Shown: in pieces, positions 1 through 9,223 of the stretch
Layout: each line of letters starts with the position of its first letter
Numbering within the stretch: the first letter of the stretch is position 1
Assembly: GCF_001598455.1 (NCBI RefSeq)
Contig: NZ_BCYZ01000029.1
Coordinates: forward strand, 1-51,033
DNA from: Sphingomonas pruni NBRC 15498
Lineage (GTDB): Bacteria > Pseudomonadota > Alphaproteobacteria > Sphingomonadales > Sphingomonadaceae
DNA: 51,033 nucleotides
Direction: 5' to 3'
The notes under the pieces: generated by a model
The model's database searches: none
What the model saw: only the letters and a program-made list of their open reading frames with translations
What the model was told of the DNA's origin: nothing
Translations under genes and position numbers: made by a program

Positions 1-63
1 CCGGCCCTAAGCGACGCAGGTGCGGAGGGCCCCCTCCACCACTTGGCTGCGCCGCGCGGTCCC

Positions 64-88
64 CCTCCCCGTGCCGGGGAGGAATTTT
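64..88. repeat. Short palindromic repeat after the PfpI-family gene
   Basis: Perfect 8-bp arms (CCTCCCCG / CGGGGAGG) around a 3-nt loop, followed by AATTTT. It begins 2 nt beyond the stop codon of the minus-strand gene. The same arms and the AATTT flank recur at 16982-17005 inside the RNase R gene, so this is a dispersed repeat and not only a local terminator. It could still act as a 3'-end hairpin for the PfpI-family transcript. Confidence 0.7.
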
Positions 89-90
89 GC

Positions 91-642
91 TCACGCCTCC
101 GCGAGCTCCTCCTCCAACGCATCGACAATCGCCCGGTTGAACGCCGGGATGTCGTCCGGCTTGCGGCTGGTGATCAGCTTGCCGTCGACCACCACTTCCT
201 CGTCGACCACCTCCGCCCCGGCATTTTCCAGGTCGGTGCGGACCGATGGCCAGCTCGTCACCTTGCGTCCGTCGACCACATCGGCCTCGACCAGCAGCCA
301 CGGACCGTGACAGATCGCCGCGACGATCTTGTCGTCGTCCATGAACTCCTCGACGATCTGCACCGCCCTTCCCTGCATACGCATCTTGTCGGGATTGGCG
401 ACTCCGCCGGGGATGACGAGCGCGTCGAATTCCTCGGTATCCACATCGCCCAGGATGATGTCGGGCACGATCGTGTCCGCCTTTTCGCCGGCCTTCTCGC
501 CCTGGATCGGGTCGGTCGCGATCGAGGCGAGCGTCACCGTGGCGCCGGCGTCGATCAATGCCTGGCGCGGCTTGAACAATTCGTCATTCTCGAAACCGTC
601 GGTGGCGATCATCAGCACCCGGGCGTTGGTCAGGTCGGCCAT
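91..642 (-). CDS. DJ-1/PfpI family protein (glyoxalase/protease-like)
   Basis: 183 aa, the usual length of a single-domain PfpI/YhbO protein. The N-terminal strand (RVLMIATDGFEN) and the nucleophile elbow AICHGPW, with Cys111 followed by His112, identify the class I amidotransferase-like fold. Members of this family include stress-induced chaperones, deglycases, glyoxalases and peptidases, and the sequence alone does not decide the activity. The protein has no signal peptide and should be cytosolic. It is transcribed divergently from the topoisomerase gene, with 107 bp between them. A short hairpin follows the stop codon. The family is secure; the substrate is unknown. Confidence 0.9.
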   Translation of the reverse strand: MADLTNARVLMIATDGFENDELFKPRQALIDAGATVTLASIATDPIQGEKAGEKADTIVPDIILGDVDTEEFDALVIPGGVANPDKMRMQGRAVQIVEEFMDDDKIVAAICHGPWLLVEADVVDGRKVTSWPSVRTDLENAGAEVVDEEVVVDGKLITSRKPDDIPAFNRAIVDALEEELAEA

Positions 643-749
643 GGTAAATCTCCTTGCAAAAATCGCTCGTCCAACACCCCGTCCCGCAGCAACGTTCCGG
701 AACGAAGCGACGACCCGCGCATTTCGAAAGGCGTCCGGAAGGAGGGAAA

Positions 750-1751
750 ATGCCCCGTATTGTCTATTGCGACGACAGCATGCCGGGAATCACACGGCGC
801 AAGGTCCGGCATGGCTGGGGTTATTGGGACGCCGAAGGCAACCGCATCACCGACCGCGAGGAGATCGACCGGCTGAACGCCGTCGGCCTGCCGCCGGCCT
901 ATCGCGACGCCTGGTTCTGCCCCAAGCCCAACGGGCACATCCAGGCGGTCGGCTGGGACGAACGCGGCCGCAAGCAATATCGCTATCATCCAGACTTTCG
1001 CGCCGCCCGCGAAACCGAGAAGTACGATCGCTGCGCGGCGTTCGGCCAGGCGCTGCCCAAATTGCGTGCACGCGTCGAAGCCGATCTTAAGAGCCGGCGA
1101 CACAGCAAGGAACGCACCGTCGCGGCGATCGTGAAGCTGCTCGATATCGGCTATCTGCGCATCGGCAACGAGGGATATGCCAAGGCGAACAAGAGCTTCG
1201 GGGCGACGACGCTGCGCGATCGCCATGCCGAGATCCGGGGACAGACGCTGAAGCTGTGCTATCGCGCCAAATCGGGCAAGGTCCGGACCTTGGTTATCAC
1301 CGATCGCAGCCTCGCGCGCTTCGTCAAGAAGTGCCAGGACCTGCCGGGGCAGCAGCTGTTCCAATATATCAACGGCGACGGCCAGCCGCACGGCGTCACC
1401 TCGACCGACGTCAACGACTATATCCGCGAGGCTACCGGCGACGACTTCACCGCCAAGCATTTCCGTACCTGGGGCGCGAGTGTGATCGCGTTCGAGGCGT
1501 TGGCTTCCGCCGACGGCAATATCGGGTTGAAGGCGATGATCGAGCCCGTGACCGAAGCGCTGGGCAATACGCCGGCGATCGCACGGAAATCCTATGTCCA
1601 TCCGGCGCTGATCGAACTGGCAAAGGGCGATCAGCGGAGCTTTCGCGAGCATCTCGATCTACCGCGCGCGACCCGCTATCTCGATCGTTACGAGCGCGGT
1701 TTGATCGCCTTTCTGACGGGTGAGACGGAAGCGCGGCGCAAGGCAGCTTGA
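750..1751 (+). CDS. DNA topoisomerase IB (poxvirus-like)
   Basis: 333 aa from the ATG at 750, which has a strong GGAAGGAGGG Shine-Dalgarno just upstream; the reading frame is open further 5' but without such a site. The N-terminal part (GLPPAYRDAWFCPKPNGHIQ) and the RYHPDFR segment are typical of bacterial topoisomerase IB. The catalytic tyrosine is Tyr282 in RKSYVHP, and the HFRTWGAS segment carries an active-site Arg/His region. The enzyme relaxes supercoils by transient 3'-phosphotyrosyl cleavage of one strand. Bacterial members are small and lack the large eukaryotic N-terminus, and the length fits. Its end abuts the MscS gene, suggesting cotranscription. Confidence 0.93.
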   Translation: MPRIVYCDDSMPGITRRKVRHGWGYWDAEGNRITDREEIDRLNAVGLPPAYRDAWFCPKPNGHIQAVGWDERGRKQYRYHPDFRAARETEKYDRCAAFGQALPKLRARVEADLKSRRHSKERTVAAIVKLLDIGYLRIGNEGYAKANKSFGATTLRDRHAEIRGQTLKLCYRAKSGKVRTLVITDRSLARFVKKCQDLPGQQLFQYINGDGQPHGVTSTDVNDYIREATGDDFTAKHFRTWGASVIAFEALASADGNIGLKAMIEPVTEALGNTPAIARKSYVHPALIELAKGDQRSFREHLDLPRATRYLDRYERGLIAFLTGETEARRKAA

Positions 1752-1759
1752 GAGTATCG

Positions 1760-2977
1760 ATGAACACTACCGCCGTGCCCAGGGCCAGGACCCTGACCGC
1801 TCACGATCTACAGCATCAGACGCTGACGATCTGGGATACCAGCGTCGCCTGGCTGTCGTCGCATTGGCTCCAGGTGATGATTGCGATCGCGGTCGGAGTC
1901 GTGATCTTCTTCGGCCTGCACTTCATCCGATCGCTCGGTAATCGCCTGTGTAACCGCGACAAGAGCGGCACGGGTTGGTACACGGTATTCGGCCGTGCGA
2001 TCGCCCGAACGGGCAATTTCTTCATCGTCATGACCTCGGCCGAGCTGGTGGCGGGCATTGGCGATGCACCCTACCCGATCGTAACGATCATCCGCTTCCT
2101 GTTCACCGTCGCGGCGGTGTTCCAGGGCGCGGTCTGGGCACGCGAGATCATTCTCGGCGCGATCGAACATCGCACCGCGGCGAGCGACTATCACGGCGAG
2201 ACCTTGACCAACGCGATGGGCCTCATCCGGCTGTTCGTCACCTTCGCGCTGTTCGCGATCGCCCTGGTCATGGTGCTGGGCAATCTCGGCGTGAACGTCA
2301 CCGGGCTGGTTGCCGGCCTGGGCGTCGGCGGCATCGCCATCGGCCTCGCCGCGCAAAGCATCTTCGCCGATCTGTTCGCGGCGATCGCGATCATTTTCGA
2401 CCGGCCGTTCCGGCGCGGCGACGCGATCACCTACGACAAGTCGGCGGGCACGGTCGAATATATCGGCATGCGGTCGACGCGCATCCGCGGCGCCAATGGC
2501 GAAGAGCGCGTCATCGGCAACAAGAAGCTGCTCGATTTCGAGATCATCAACAATTCGCGCCGCGAATATCGCCGCGTCGTCTTCACCCTGGGAGTCGTCC
2601 AGACCACGCCGATCGACGTGCTGGAAGGACTACCTCATCTGTTGAAGCAGATCGTCGAGGATCACGGCCAGAAGTTCGTCCGCGCCGGTTTCACCGCCTT
2701 CGCCGCGCAGAGCTATGAATTCGACGTCGAATTCGATTCTCCGACCGCCGTTTTCCAGGACATGTACGACGCGCGTCATTCGATCGGGTTGGCGATCATC
2801 AAGCGGTTCCAGGAAGAAGGAATCGCACTCGTCTATCCGGCGCAGGTCGGAATCCCGGCCGATCAAACCAGCGTAACCTGGCCGCGGCGCAAGAAGGCGA
2901 AGAGCAACGACGACACTATCGCACGTCCCCCTTCCTCCGGAGACCGATCGGTCGCCGACCAGGGCGGCGGCGATTAG
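1760..2977 (+). CDS. Mechanosensitive ion channel family protein (MscS type)
   Basis: 405 aa from the ATG at 1760; a TTG at 1748, overlapping the topoisomerase stop, is an alternative start. Hydrophobic segments lie near residues 30-55, 80-110 and 140-200. The pore-lining helix is glycine/alanine rich (GLVAGLGVGGIAIGLAAQS), as in MscS TM3, followed by the beta domain (FDRPFRRGDAI, GANGEERVIGNKKLLDFEI). It should be an inner-membrane tension-gated channel releasing solutes on osmotic downshock. The charged tail after about residue 375 is probably disordered. The 3' end overlaps the convergent VOC gene by 4 bp. Confidence 0.92.
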   Translation: MNTTAVPRARTLTAHDLQHQTLTIWDTSVAWLSSHWLQVMIAIAVGVVIFFGLHFIRSLGNRLCNRDKSGTGWYTVFGRAIARTGNFFIVMTSAELVAGIGDAPYPIVTIIRFLFTVAAVFQGAVWAREIILGAIEHRTAASDYHGETLTNAMGLIRLFVTFALFAIALVMVLGNLGVNVTGLVAGLGVGGIAIGLAAQSIFADLFAAIAIIFDRPFRRGDAITYDKSAGTVEYIGMRSTRIRGANGEERVIGNKKLLDFEIINNSRREYRRVVFTLGVVQTTPIDVLEGLPHLLKQIVEDHGQKFVRAGFTAFAAQSYEFDVEFDSPTAVFQDMYDARHSIGLAIIKRFQEEGIALVYPAQVGIPADQTSVTWPRRKKAKSNDDTIARPPSSGDRSVADQGGGD

Positions 2978-3462
2978 TCCCGCGTGACGGCTGCGGCCGG
3001 CCCCTTGGCGAGCATAGCCTGCCAAGCCGGGATAGTGAGGCCATCGAGATATTCGCGCTGCATTTCAGGCGTCAGTACCTCGATCATCGACCTACCCTCG
3101 ACCCACATTTCGAGCACGCCGAATATCCCGCCACGCTTGCGATACTTGATCGGCCATCCCTCGCGCGCCGCGATCGCCATCACCGCGTCAACATCAAGTG
3201 CAGTCGCCATCGCGAAATGCGTCGCGGTGCGGCGGTCCTTGTCGCCGATGCGTCCGACCGCGTCGGCATCCCCCGGCGCTTCGTGCAATTCGGCCCCGCG
3301 CGGATAGACCTCCACCGTGGTGCCGCGATCGTCGCCGGCCATCGCAACCCAACTGCCGGTGAGGACGGGCGGGAACGGAAAGGCCTGGCCGCCCCATAAT
3401 TCGGCAATGACATTGGCAACGTTGCGCGGGTCGTCGGCATCGATCGACAGATGGAACAGCAT
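2974..3462 (-). CDS. VOC/glyoxalase-like domain protein
   Basis: 162 aa. It starts with MLFHLSIDADDP and contains beta-alpha-beta units typical of glyoxalase/bleomycin-resistance/dioxygenase-fold proteins (WVAMAGDDRGTTVEVYP, THFAMATALDVDAVMAIA). No convincing full metal-binding triad can be assigned by eye, so catalytic activity is uncertain. It is divergent from a TetR regulator, with two palindromes in the 99-bp gap, so it is the likely regulated target. The fold is likely; the substrate is unknown. Confidence 0.75.
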   Translation of the reverse strand: MLFHLSIDADDPRNVANVIAELWGGQAFPFPPVLTGSWVAMAGDDRGTTVEVYPRGAELHEAPGDADAVGRIGDKDRRTATHFAMATALDVDAVMAIAAREGWPIKYRKRGGIFGVLEMWVEGRSMIEVLTPEMQREYLDGLTIPAWQAMLAKGPAAAVTRD

Positions 3463-3502
3463 ATGAGTCTCCCCGATTCGTGTATTGCCCGCTCACTACG
3501 CA

Positions 3503-3519
3503 TGACACAAAATGTGTCA
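3503..3519. promoter_or_regulatory. Palindromic operator 1 for the TetR regulator
   Basis: TGACACAAAATGTGTCA is a perfect inverted repeat with 7-bp arms and a 3-nt centre, in the divergent VOC/tetR gap. A TGTCAA within it reads TTGACA on the minus strand and could be the -35 of the VOC gene. Divergent placement beside a tetR gene is classical for auto-regulated operators; binding is inferred. Confidence 0.7.
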
Positions 3520-3529
3520 ACTGGAATTT

Positions 3530-3544
3530 GACACTTTTTGTGTC
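3530..3544. promoter_or_regulatory. Palindromic operator 2 for the TetR regulator
   Basis: GACAC-TTTTT-GTGTC shares the GACAC/GTGTC core of operator 1. The two centres are about 26 bp apart. It overlaps a TTGACA (3528-3533) facing the tetR gene. Repressor bound here would cover the tetR promoter and the region just before its start codon. Confidence 0.65.
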
Positions 3545-3561
3545 GCGCTTATGAGGAAAAC

Positions 3562-4176
3562 ATGCCCGGCCCAGCAAAGTCCCGCGAGCCCGTTTCCAGC
3601 AACAATCATACGCGCACATTGATCGAAGACGCGATGATCGGATTGATGGCCGATGGCGACCGCCTCAACCACGACGCCGTCGCCGAACGCGCCGGCGTGT
3701 CGCGGCGCACGGTCTATCGTTACTTCCCCGATCAGGACGCGCTGCGCCACGCGGCCTGGGCGCGGATGAGTCCGGGCGGACGCATCCCCGATACGCTGGA
3801 CGACCTGCTGGGCGGACTGGAGGGGCGGTTCGCCAAGTTCGACCGCAACGCGGCGGCGATGACGGTAGCGCTGGCCAGCGCGGACGGCCGCGCGATGCGC
3901 AACCAAATGAAGCCGGAGCGCGAGGCTGCCTATCGCAGCATGTTCGGCCCGGCTGTGCAGGCGCTGGCCGAACCCGACCGCACCTGGGCGATCGCCGCAA
4001 TCCAGTTGATGTCGAGCGGGTTCATCTGGCGCGAGATGCGCGACCAATGGGACATGGACGCGCACGGCATGGCGACCGCCGCCAATTGGGCGATCGACGT
4101 GCTGCTTGCGGATCTCCGCCGGCGTGGCGGCAAGCCGCTTGCCGAGGGCGCCGCCGACCGGGAGGAATCCTCCTGA
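3562..4176 (+). CDS. TetR family transcriptional regulator
   Basis: 204 aa from the ATG at 3562, preceded by GAGGA; an upstream in-frame ATG-less extension would run into the operator. The helix-turn-helix is clear at about residues 30-60 (LNHDAVAERAGVSRRTVYRYF), with the following DQDALRHA segment typical of TetR. The C-terminal ligand-binding half (about residues 70-190) is helical and unassigned. It probably represses itself and the divergent VOC gene through the two GACAC palindromes. The family is certain; the effector is unknown. Confidence 0.93.
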   Translation: MPGPAKSREPVSSNNHTRTLIEDAMIGLMADGDRLNHDAVAERAGVSRRTVYRYFPDQDALRHAAWARMSPGGRIPDTLDDLLGGLEGRFAKFDRNAAAMTVALASADGRAMRNQMKPEREAAYRSMFGPAVQALAEPDRTWAIAAIQLMSSGFIWREMRDQWDMDAHGMATAANWAIDVLLADLRRRGGKPLAEGAADREESS

Positions 4177-4233
4177 CGCGCCTGTCAGCCGACCTTCGCG
4201 CCGACATACGCTTAGGTCAGCCGGCGGAGTTCC

Positions 4234-7194
4234 TCAGATGCCGCCCTCGTCGAGGCTGAGCAGCGTGGCATTGCCGCCCGCCGAGGTCGTGTCGGTCGAG
4301 ACCGAACGTTCGGCCACGAATCGATAGAGGTAATGAGGCCCGCCCGCCTTGGGTCCGGTGCCCGACAGACCTTCGCCGCCGAACGGCTGGCTCCCGACCA
4401 CCGCGCCGATCATGCTGCGATTGACGTAGAGATTGCCGACCCGCGCTTCGGCCTCCATCACGTCGCCGGCGCGCGCGATGCGGCTGTGCAGGCCCATGGT
4501 GAGGCCATAGCCCTTGGCGTTCACCCGGCGGATCGTTTCGGCGAGCTTGCCCGCCTGCCAGGTGGCGACATGGAGGATCGGCCCGAACCATTCGGCCTGC
4601 AGATCCTCGATAGCGTCCAGTCGGATAAGCGTCGGCGGCACGAACAGGCCTGTAGCCGGGGCACCGACCGTCTTGACGATGCGCGCCTTCATGCTCTCGC
4701 GATAGGCCATCAATTTGTCATAAGCGGCCTGGTCGATGACCGGACCGATATCGGTCCTGGGATCGGCCGGATCGCCGAGCACGAGCAGGTCCATCGCGCC
4801 GTCGAGCATCTTGATGATGCCATCCGCCACATCCTCCTGCACCAGCAGCAGTCGCAGCGCCGAACAGCGTTGGCCGGCCGAGCGGAACGACGAGGTGACC
4901 ACATCCATCACCACCTGTTCGGGCAAAGCGGTCGAATCGACGATCATCGCGTTGATCCCGCCAGTCTCGGCGATCAGCGGTACGATCGGGCGGGCGTCGT
5001 CCTCTAGCAGGGTGCGGGCGATCTTCTTGGCGGTCGCGGTCGAACCGGTGAACGCCACGCCCATGATGCGCAGATCGGCGGTGAGCGCCGCGCCGACCTC
5101 GGGGCCGCCTGGCGCCAGGATCAGCACATCCTCGGGCACGCCCGCCTGATGCGCGAGCCGGACCGCGGCGGCGGCGATCTTCGGCGTTTGCGGCGCGGGC
5201 TTGGCAACCACGCTGTTGCCCGCGACCAGAGCCGCCGCTGTCTGGCCGAGGAAGATCGCCAGCGGGAAGTTCCACGGCGCGACCGTCGCCCACACACCGC
5301 GCCCGTCGAGGTGCAGCGTGTTGCGCTCGCCGGTCGGCCCGGGGAGTTCGATCGACTTGAGGCCCGATCGCGCCTGCTGGGCATAATAGCGGCAGAAGTC
5401 GGCCGCCTCGCGCACTTCGCCGATCGCGTCGGGAATCGTCTTGAACGCTTCCTGCACGCAGATCGCCATCAGCTCGTCGCGATTAGCTTCGAGGCTGTCG
5501 GCGAGACGTTCGAGAATCGCCGCGCGGTCGTCGACCGGCGTCGCCGACCAGCCGGGGAAGGCTGCCTGGGCGCGGGCGATTGCCGCGGCGACATCGACCT
5601 TTTCGGCCGTGACTGGCGGCATCGTGGCGACGCCTGCCGCTGTTTTCGCCAGCACGCCGCGATCGCTGAGGTCGATGCCGCTCGAATTCTTGCGATCACC
5701 GAACAGGTCGATCGGCAGCGGGATGCTCGGATGCCTGGCGCCACCCACGGCCGCGATCTTCTCGACCGGATCTGCCAGGATTTCCGCTTCGGTCAGCCGC
5801 TCGTCGGCGAGCTGGTGGACGAAGCTCGAATTGGCGCCGTTCTCGAGCAAACGACGCACCAGATAGGCGAGCAGGTCGCGATGCCCACCGACCGGCGCGT
5901 AGATGCGGCAATGATAGCCTTGCTCGCGGACCAACCGCTCGTACAGCCCCTCTCCCATGCCGTGCAGCCGCTGGAACTCGAAATCGCGATTGTCGCCCGC
6001 CCATTCGAGCAAGGTCGCCACCGTCAGCGCATTATGGCTGGCGAAAGCCGGGCGGATATTCTTCGCCGCCAGCATGTCGCGCGCCACCGCGAGGTACGAA
6101 ACGTCGGTCGCCGCCTTGCGCGTGAACAAGGGATAGTCCGACAGCCCCTCGACCTGGGTGCGCTTGATCTCGCTGTCCCAATAGGCGCCCTTGACCAGCC
6201 GCACGTTCATCAGGCGATCGAGGTTGTTGGCCCAGTCGACCACCACGCGCGCGCGCTTGCCATAGGACTGCACCGCCATCCCGAAGCCGTCCCAGCCCTT
6301 CAGGCTGGGCAACGCGGCGACCGCACCGATGATATCGAGGCTCATCTCGAGCCGCTCGCTCTCCTCGGCATCGACGGTCAGCGCGATCCCCTTGCCCGCC
6401 GCCTGCACCGCGAGCGCTTCGAGCATCGCTGTCAGTTCGGGGACGCAGCGATCGTACTGCGTGACTTCGTAGCGCGGGTGGAGCGCCGACAGCTTGACCG
6501 AGATCGAATGACCGGCGGCGGGATCGCGTCCAACCGCGTCGATCGCGTCGGTATAGGCGTTGAAATAGCGCGCGGCGTCCTCGACAGTACGCGCGGCTTC
6601 GCCCAGCATGTCGAAGCTCGCGGTGAAGCCGCGGTTCTCGGGCTTCTTCATGCGGTCCATCGCTTCACTGATGGTGCGGCCCATCACGAAGATTTCGCCC
6701 ATCATCCGCATCGCCGCGCCGACCGCCTGGCGAACGAACGGCTCGCCGGCGCGACTGATCAGGCGGCGCAATGGGCCGGCTTCGCCTTCGCCGACCAGCG
6801 CGCGGCCGACCACCAAGCCCCAGGTCGCGATGTTGACCAGAGACGAGTTCGACTCGCCCGTATGCGCGCGCCAATCGGCATCGCCCAATTTGTCGGCGAT
6901 CAGCAGATCCGCAGTCTCCGGATCGGGCACGCGCAGGAACGCCTCGGCCAGCGACAACAACGCCACGCCTTCGGACGAGTTCAGCCGATATTCCTGCAGG
7001 AACTGGTTGACCCATCCCTTCGTCTGCGCCGCGCGCAGATCCGCCAGCAGCCCGCTGGCATGGCCCAGCACCCGTCCACGCGATTCGGGAGTCAGTGCGG
7101 CGCGGTCCAAAAGCGGTTTTAGAACTTCGGGTTCGGGCGCACGATAAAGCTTTGCCATGGACGTGCGGGCGGAGGACGTAGCGTCAGCGGTCAT
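4234..7194 (-). CDS. Bifunctional proline dehydrogenase / P5C dehydrogenase PutA
   Basis: 986 aa. The N-terminal half (about 60-460) is FAD-dependent proline dehydrogenase: SVKLSALHPRYE, RLVKGAYWDSEIKR, FASHNAL and EFQRLHGMGEGLYE. The C-terminal half (about 500-980) is an NAD-dependent aldehyde dehydrogenase: WNFPLAIFLGQ, catalytic Cys in SAGQRCSALR, general-base Glu in IAETGG and the terminal QPFGGEGLSGTGPKAGG. It oxidises proline to glutamate at the membrane, channelling P5C internally. The short N-terminus has no ribbon-helix-helix domain, so this is a non-autoregulating PutA. The start at 7194 was kept because an inner ATG at 7158 lacks an obvious ribosome site. Confidence 0.96.
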   Translation of the reverse strand: MTADATSSARTSMAKLYRAPEPEVLKPLLDRAALTPESRGRVLGHASGLLADLRAAQTKGWVNQFLQEYRLNSSEGVALLSLAEAFLRVPDPETADLLIADKLGDADWRAHTGESNSSLVNIATWGLVVGRALVGEGEAGPLRRLISRAGEPFVRQAVGAAMRMMGEIFVMGRTISEAMDRMKKPENRGFTASFDMLGEAARTVEDAARYFNAYTDAIDAVGRDPAAGHSISVKLSALHPRYEVTQYDRCVPELTAMLEALAVQAAGKGIALTVDAEESERLEMSLDIIGAVAALPSLKGWDGFGMAVQSYGKRARVVVDWANNLDRLMNVRLVKGAYWDSEIKRTQVEGLSDYPLFTRKAATDVSYLAVARDMLAAKNIRPAFASHNALTVATLLEWAGDNRDFEFQRLHGMGEGLYERLVREQGYHCRIYAPVGGHRDLLAYLVRRLLENGANSSFVHQLADERLTEAEILADPVEKIAAVGGARHPSIPLPIDLFGDRKNSSGIDLSDRGVLAKTAAGVATMPPVTAEKVDVAAAIARAQAAFPGWSATPVDDRAAILERLADSLEANRDELMAICVQEAFKTIPDAIGEVREAADFCRYYAQQARSGLKSIELPGPTGERNTLHLDGRGVWATVAPWNFPLAIFLGQTAAALVAGNSVVAKPAPQTPKIAAAAVRLAHQAGVPEDVLILAPGGPEVGAALTADLRIMGVAFTGSTATAKKIARTLLEDDARPIVPLIAETGGINAMIVDSTALPEQVVMDVVTSSFRSAGQRCSALRLLLVQEDVADGIIKMLDGAMDLLVLGDPADPRTDIGPVIDQAAYDKLMAYRESMKARIVKTVGAPATGLFVPPTLIRLDAIEDLQAEWFGPILHVATWQAGKLAETIRRVNAKGYGLTMGLHSRIARAGDVMEAEARVGNLYVNRSMIGAVVGSQPFGGEGLSGTGPKAGGPHYLYRFVAERSVSTDTTSAGGNATLLSLDEGGI

Positions 7195-7299
7195 TTTCCA
7201 ATTTCCGGTCGGGTCGGACTTGCCTCACGGGCCGAGGCGAGCCTAGAGGATGCGCGATGGCCTTAGCGCCAAAGCACGCTCGAGGGGAATGTTCTGGCG

Positions 7300-7764
7300 A
7301 TGAGCAACGACACGATATCCATCAACGAACTGGCGACGCAGATCGGTACGGAGCGCATCTCCGACTGGGTCGAGGTCAGCCAGGAAATGATCGACAAGTT
7401 CGCCGATGCGACCGGCGACCACCAGTTCATCCACGTCAACCCGCAGATGGCGGCGATGACTCCGTTCGGCGGCACGATCGCCCACGGCTTTCTGACGCTG
7501 TCGTTGATGCCGCTGCTCTCGTCCAAGGTCCCCGACCAGCCCAAGATCGCGGGCGTGAAGATGGGCGTGAATTACGGCGGCAACAAAGTCCGTTTCATCA
7601 CCCCGGTCCGCTCGGGCAAGCGCGTCCGTGGCCGTTTCAAGCTGCTCGAGCTGATCGAGAAGCGCCCCGGCCAATGGCAGCAGACCAACGAATTCACCGT
7701 CGAGATCGAAGGCGAGGACAAGCCCGCCTTGATCGCCGAATGGATCAGCCAGATTTTCGTTTGA
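7300..7764 (+). CDS. MaoC family dehydratase (R-specific enoyl-CoA hydratase-like)
   Basis: 154 aa hotdog-fold protein. The hydratase-2 motif is visible: FADATGDHQFIHVN with catalytic Asp and His, then FGGTIAHGFLTLSL. Such enzymes hydrate 2-enoyl-CoA to (R)-3-hydroxyacyl-CoA, linking beta-oxidation to PHA synthesis. It lies upstream of a thiolase in the same direction, and a PHA depolymerase lies nearby, so an acyl-CoA/PHA role is reasonable but inferred. A large inverted repeat separates it from the thiolase. Confidence 0.9.
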   Translation: MSNDTISINELATQIGTERISDWVEVSQEMIDKFADATGDHQFIHVNPQMAAMTPFGGTIAHGFLTLSLMPLLSSKVPDQPKIAGVKMGVNYGGNKVRFITPVRSGKRVRGRFKLLELIEKRPGQWQQTNEFTVEIEGEDKPALIAEWISQIFV

Positions 7765-7768
7765 GTTA

Positions 7769-7900
7769 CTCCCCTCCCTTCCAGGGAGGGGTTGGGGGTG
7801 GGTCGCGAGCGCAGCGAGCGTCCCGAACAAGCCCCAAGCATAGTCGCCGGCGCTGAAGCGCCGGCACCCACCCCCAGCCCCTCCCTGAAAGGGAGGGGAG
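7769..7900. repeat. Large intergenic inverted repeat, MaoC-thiolase gap
   Basis: Two 35-nt arms (7769-7803 and 7866-7900) match at 33 of 35 positions when one is reverse-complemented, and each arm is itself a smaller palindrome (CCCCTCCC...GGGAGGGG). The 62-nt centre holds further small hairpins (GCGAGCGCAGCGAGC; GCCGGCGCTGAAGCGCCGGC). The distal GGGAGGGGAG lies 18 nt before the thiolase ATG. It occupies almost the whole intergenic gap. Confidence 0.85.
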
Positions 7901-7915
7901 ATTAAGAGGCCAGCC

Positions 7916-9094
7916 ATGCGTTCCGCCGTCATCGTCTCCACCGCCCGCACCCCGATCGGCCGCGCCTATCGCGGCGGGTTCAACAACCTGCCCTCGCCGA
8001 CGCTCGCCAGCCACTCGATCAAGGCCGCGGTCGAGCGCGCCAAGATCGATCCCGCCGAAGTGCAGGACGTGGTATTCGGCTCCGCGCTGCAGCAGGGCGT
8101 CCAGGCCGGCAACATCGCCCGCCTCGCCCTTCTCCGCGCGGGGCTGCCCGTCACTGTCGCCGGCATGTCGGTCGACCGCCAGTGCGCCTCGGGCCTGATG
8201 GCGATCTCCATCGCGGCCAAGGAGATTATCGTCGACAATATGGACATCGCGGTCGGCGGCGGCGTCGAGTCGATTTCGATGGTGCAGACGCCGCAGATGC
8301 GCGTCGGCCGCGATGACGAGCTGATCGCGATGCACAAGGACGTCTACATGCCGATGCTGCAGACCGCCGAGGTCGTGGCGAAGCGCTACAACATCTCGCG
8401 CGAGGCGATGGACGAATATTCGCTCCAGTCGCAGCAGCGCACCGCCGCCGCGCAGCAGGCCGGCTATTTCGACGCCGAGATCGTCCCGGTCACCGCGACG
8501 ATGGCGACGACCAACAAGGAGACCAAGGAAGTCACCCATCACGAAGTGACGGTCACCAAGGACGAGGGCAACCGTCCCGAGACGTCGATCGAGGGCTTGC
8601 GCGGGCTGCAGCCGGTGCTCGGTCCCGATTTCACCATCACCGCGGGCAATGCCTCGCAGCTGTCGGACGGTTCGTCGGCCAGCGTGCTGATGGAAGAGAA
8701 ATTGGCCGAAAAGCGCGGCCTGACCCCGCTCGGCCGCTATGTCGGCATGGCGGTAGCCGGCACCGAGCCGGACGAAATGGGCATCGGCCCGGTCTTCGCG
8801 ATCCCCAAATTGCTAGAGCGCAACGGGCTCAAGATGGACGATATCGGCCTGTGGGAGCTCAACGAGGCGTTCGCGGTGCAGGTCCTGTACTGCCGCGACA
8901 AGCTCGGCATCCCCAACGAGTTGCTGAACGTCAATGGCGGTTCGATCTCGATCGGCCACCCCTATGGCATGACCGGCGCCCGCTGCACCGGACACGCTCT
9001 GATCGAAGGCAAGCGCCGCGGCGCGAAATATGTCGTCGTCACGATGTGCATCGGCGGTGGCCAGGGCGCGGCGGGGTTGTTCGAGGTTCTCTGA
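7916..9094 (+). CDS. Acetyl-CoA acyltransferase (thiolase)
   Basis: 392 aa, full length for the thiolase family. Acylated Cys lies in [10 protein letters not shown] (about residue 88), the His in [16 protein letters not shown], and the second catalytic Cys in [13 protein letters not shown]. It condenses or thiolytically cleaves acyl-CoAs, either in beta-oxidation or in acetoacetyl-CoA formation for PHA. Translation probably uses AAGAGG or the GGGAGGGGAGA of the preceding repeat. A strong terminator follows 22 nt after the stop codon. Confidence 0.95.
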   Translation: MRSAVIVSTARTPIGRAYRGGFNNLPSPTLASHSIKAAVERAKIDPAEVQDVVFGSALQQGVQAGNIARLALLRAGLPVTVAGMSVDRQCASGLMAISIAAKEIIVDNMDIAVGGGVESISMVQTPQMRVGRDDELIAMHKDVYMPMLQTAEVVAKRYNISREAMDEYSLQSQQRTAAAQQAGYFDAEIVPVTATMATTNKETKEVTHHEVTVTKDEGNRPETSIEGLRGLQPVLGPDFTITAGNASQLSDGSSASVLMEEKLAEKRGLTPLGRYVGMAVAGTEPDEMGIGPVFAIPKLLERNGLKMDDIGLWELNEAFAVQVLYCRDKLGIPNELLNVNGGSISIGHPYGMTGARCTGHALIEGKRRGAKYVVVTMCIGGGQGAAGLFEVL

Positions 9095-9116
9095 TCGCCT
9101 CCCGCTAACGATATAG

Positions 9117-9146
9117 GGGCCGGCGGAGCGATCCGCCGGCCCTTTT
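9117..9146 (+). terminator. Rho-independent terminator after the thiolase gene
   Basis: A perfect 11-bp stem (GGGCCGGCGGA / TCCGCCGGCCC) with a GCGA tetraloop, followed directly by TTTT. It begins 22 nt after the thiolase stop codon. Confidence 0.88.
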
Positions 9147-9223
9147 GAATCTTGGCGTATCCAATCAGATAGACTTCCGCGGGTTCGCTTGACCGCGGCA
9201 GGAACCCGGCGCAGCCTTTGGTA

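Noticed and set aside
5149..7122. 657-codon open frame on the plus strand opposite putA
   Set aside because: Composition is arginine/histidine-rich and lacks domain motifs; it mirrors the codon bias of putA on the other strand. putA has complete catalytic motifs.
7769..7900. Possible CRISPR or phage attachment site because of repeated GC-rich blocks
   Set aside because: The repeats are inverted, not direct, with no regular spacers and no cas or integrase genes nearby.
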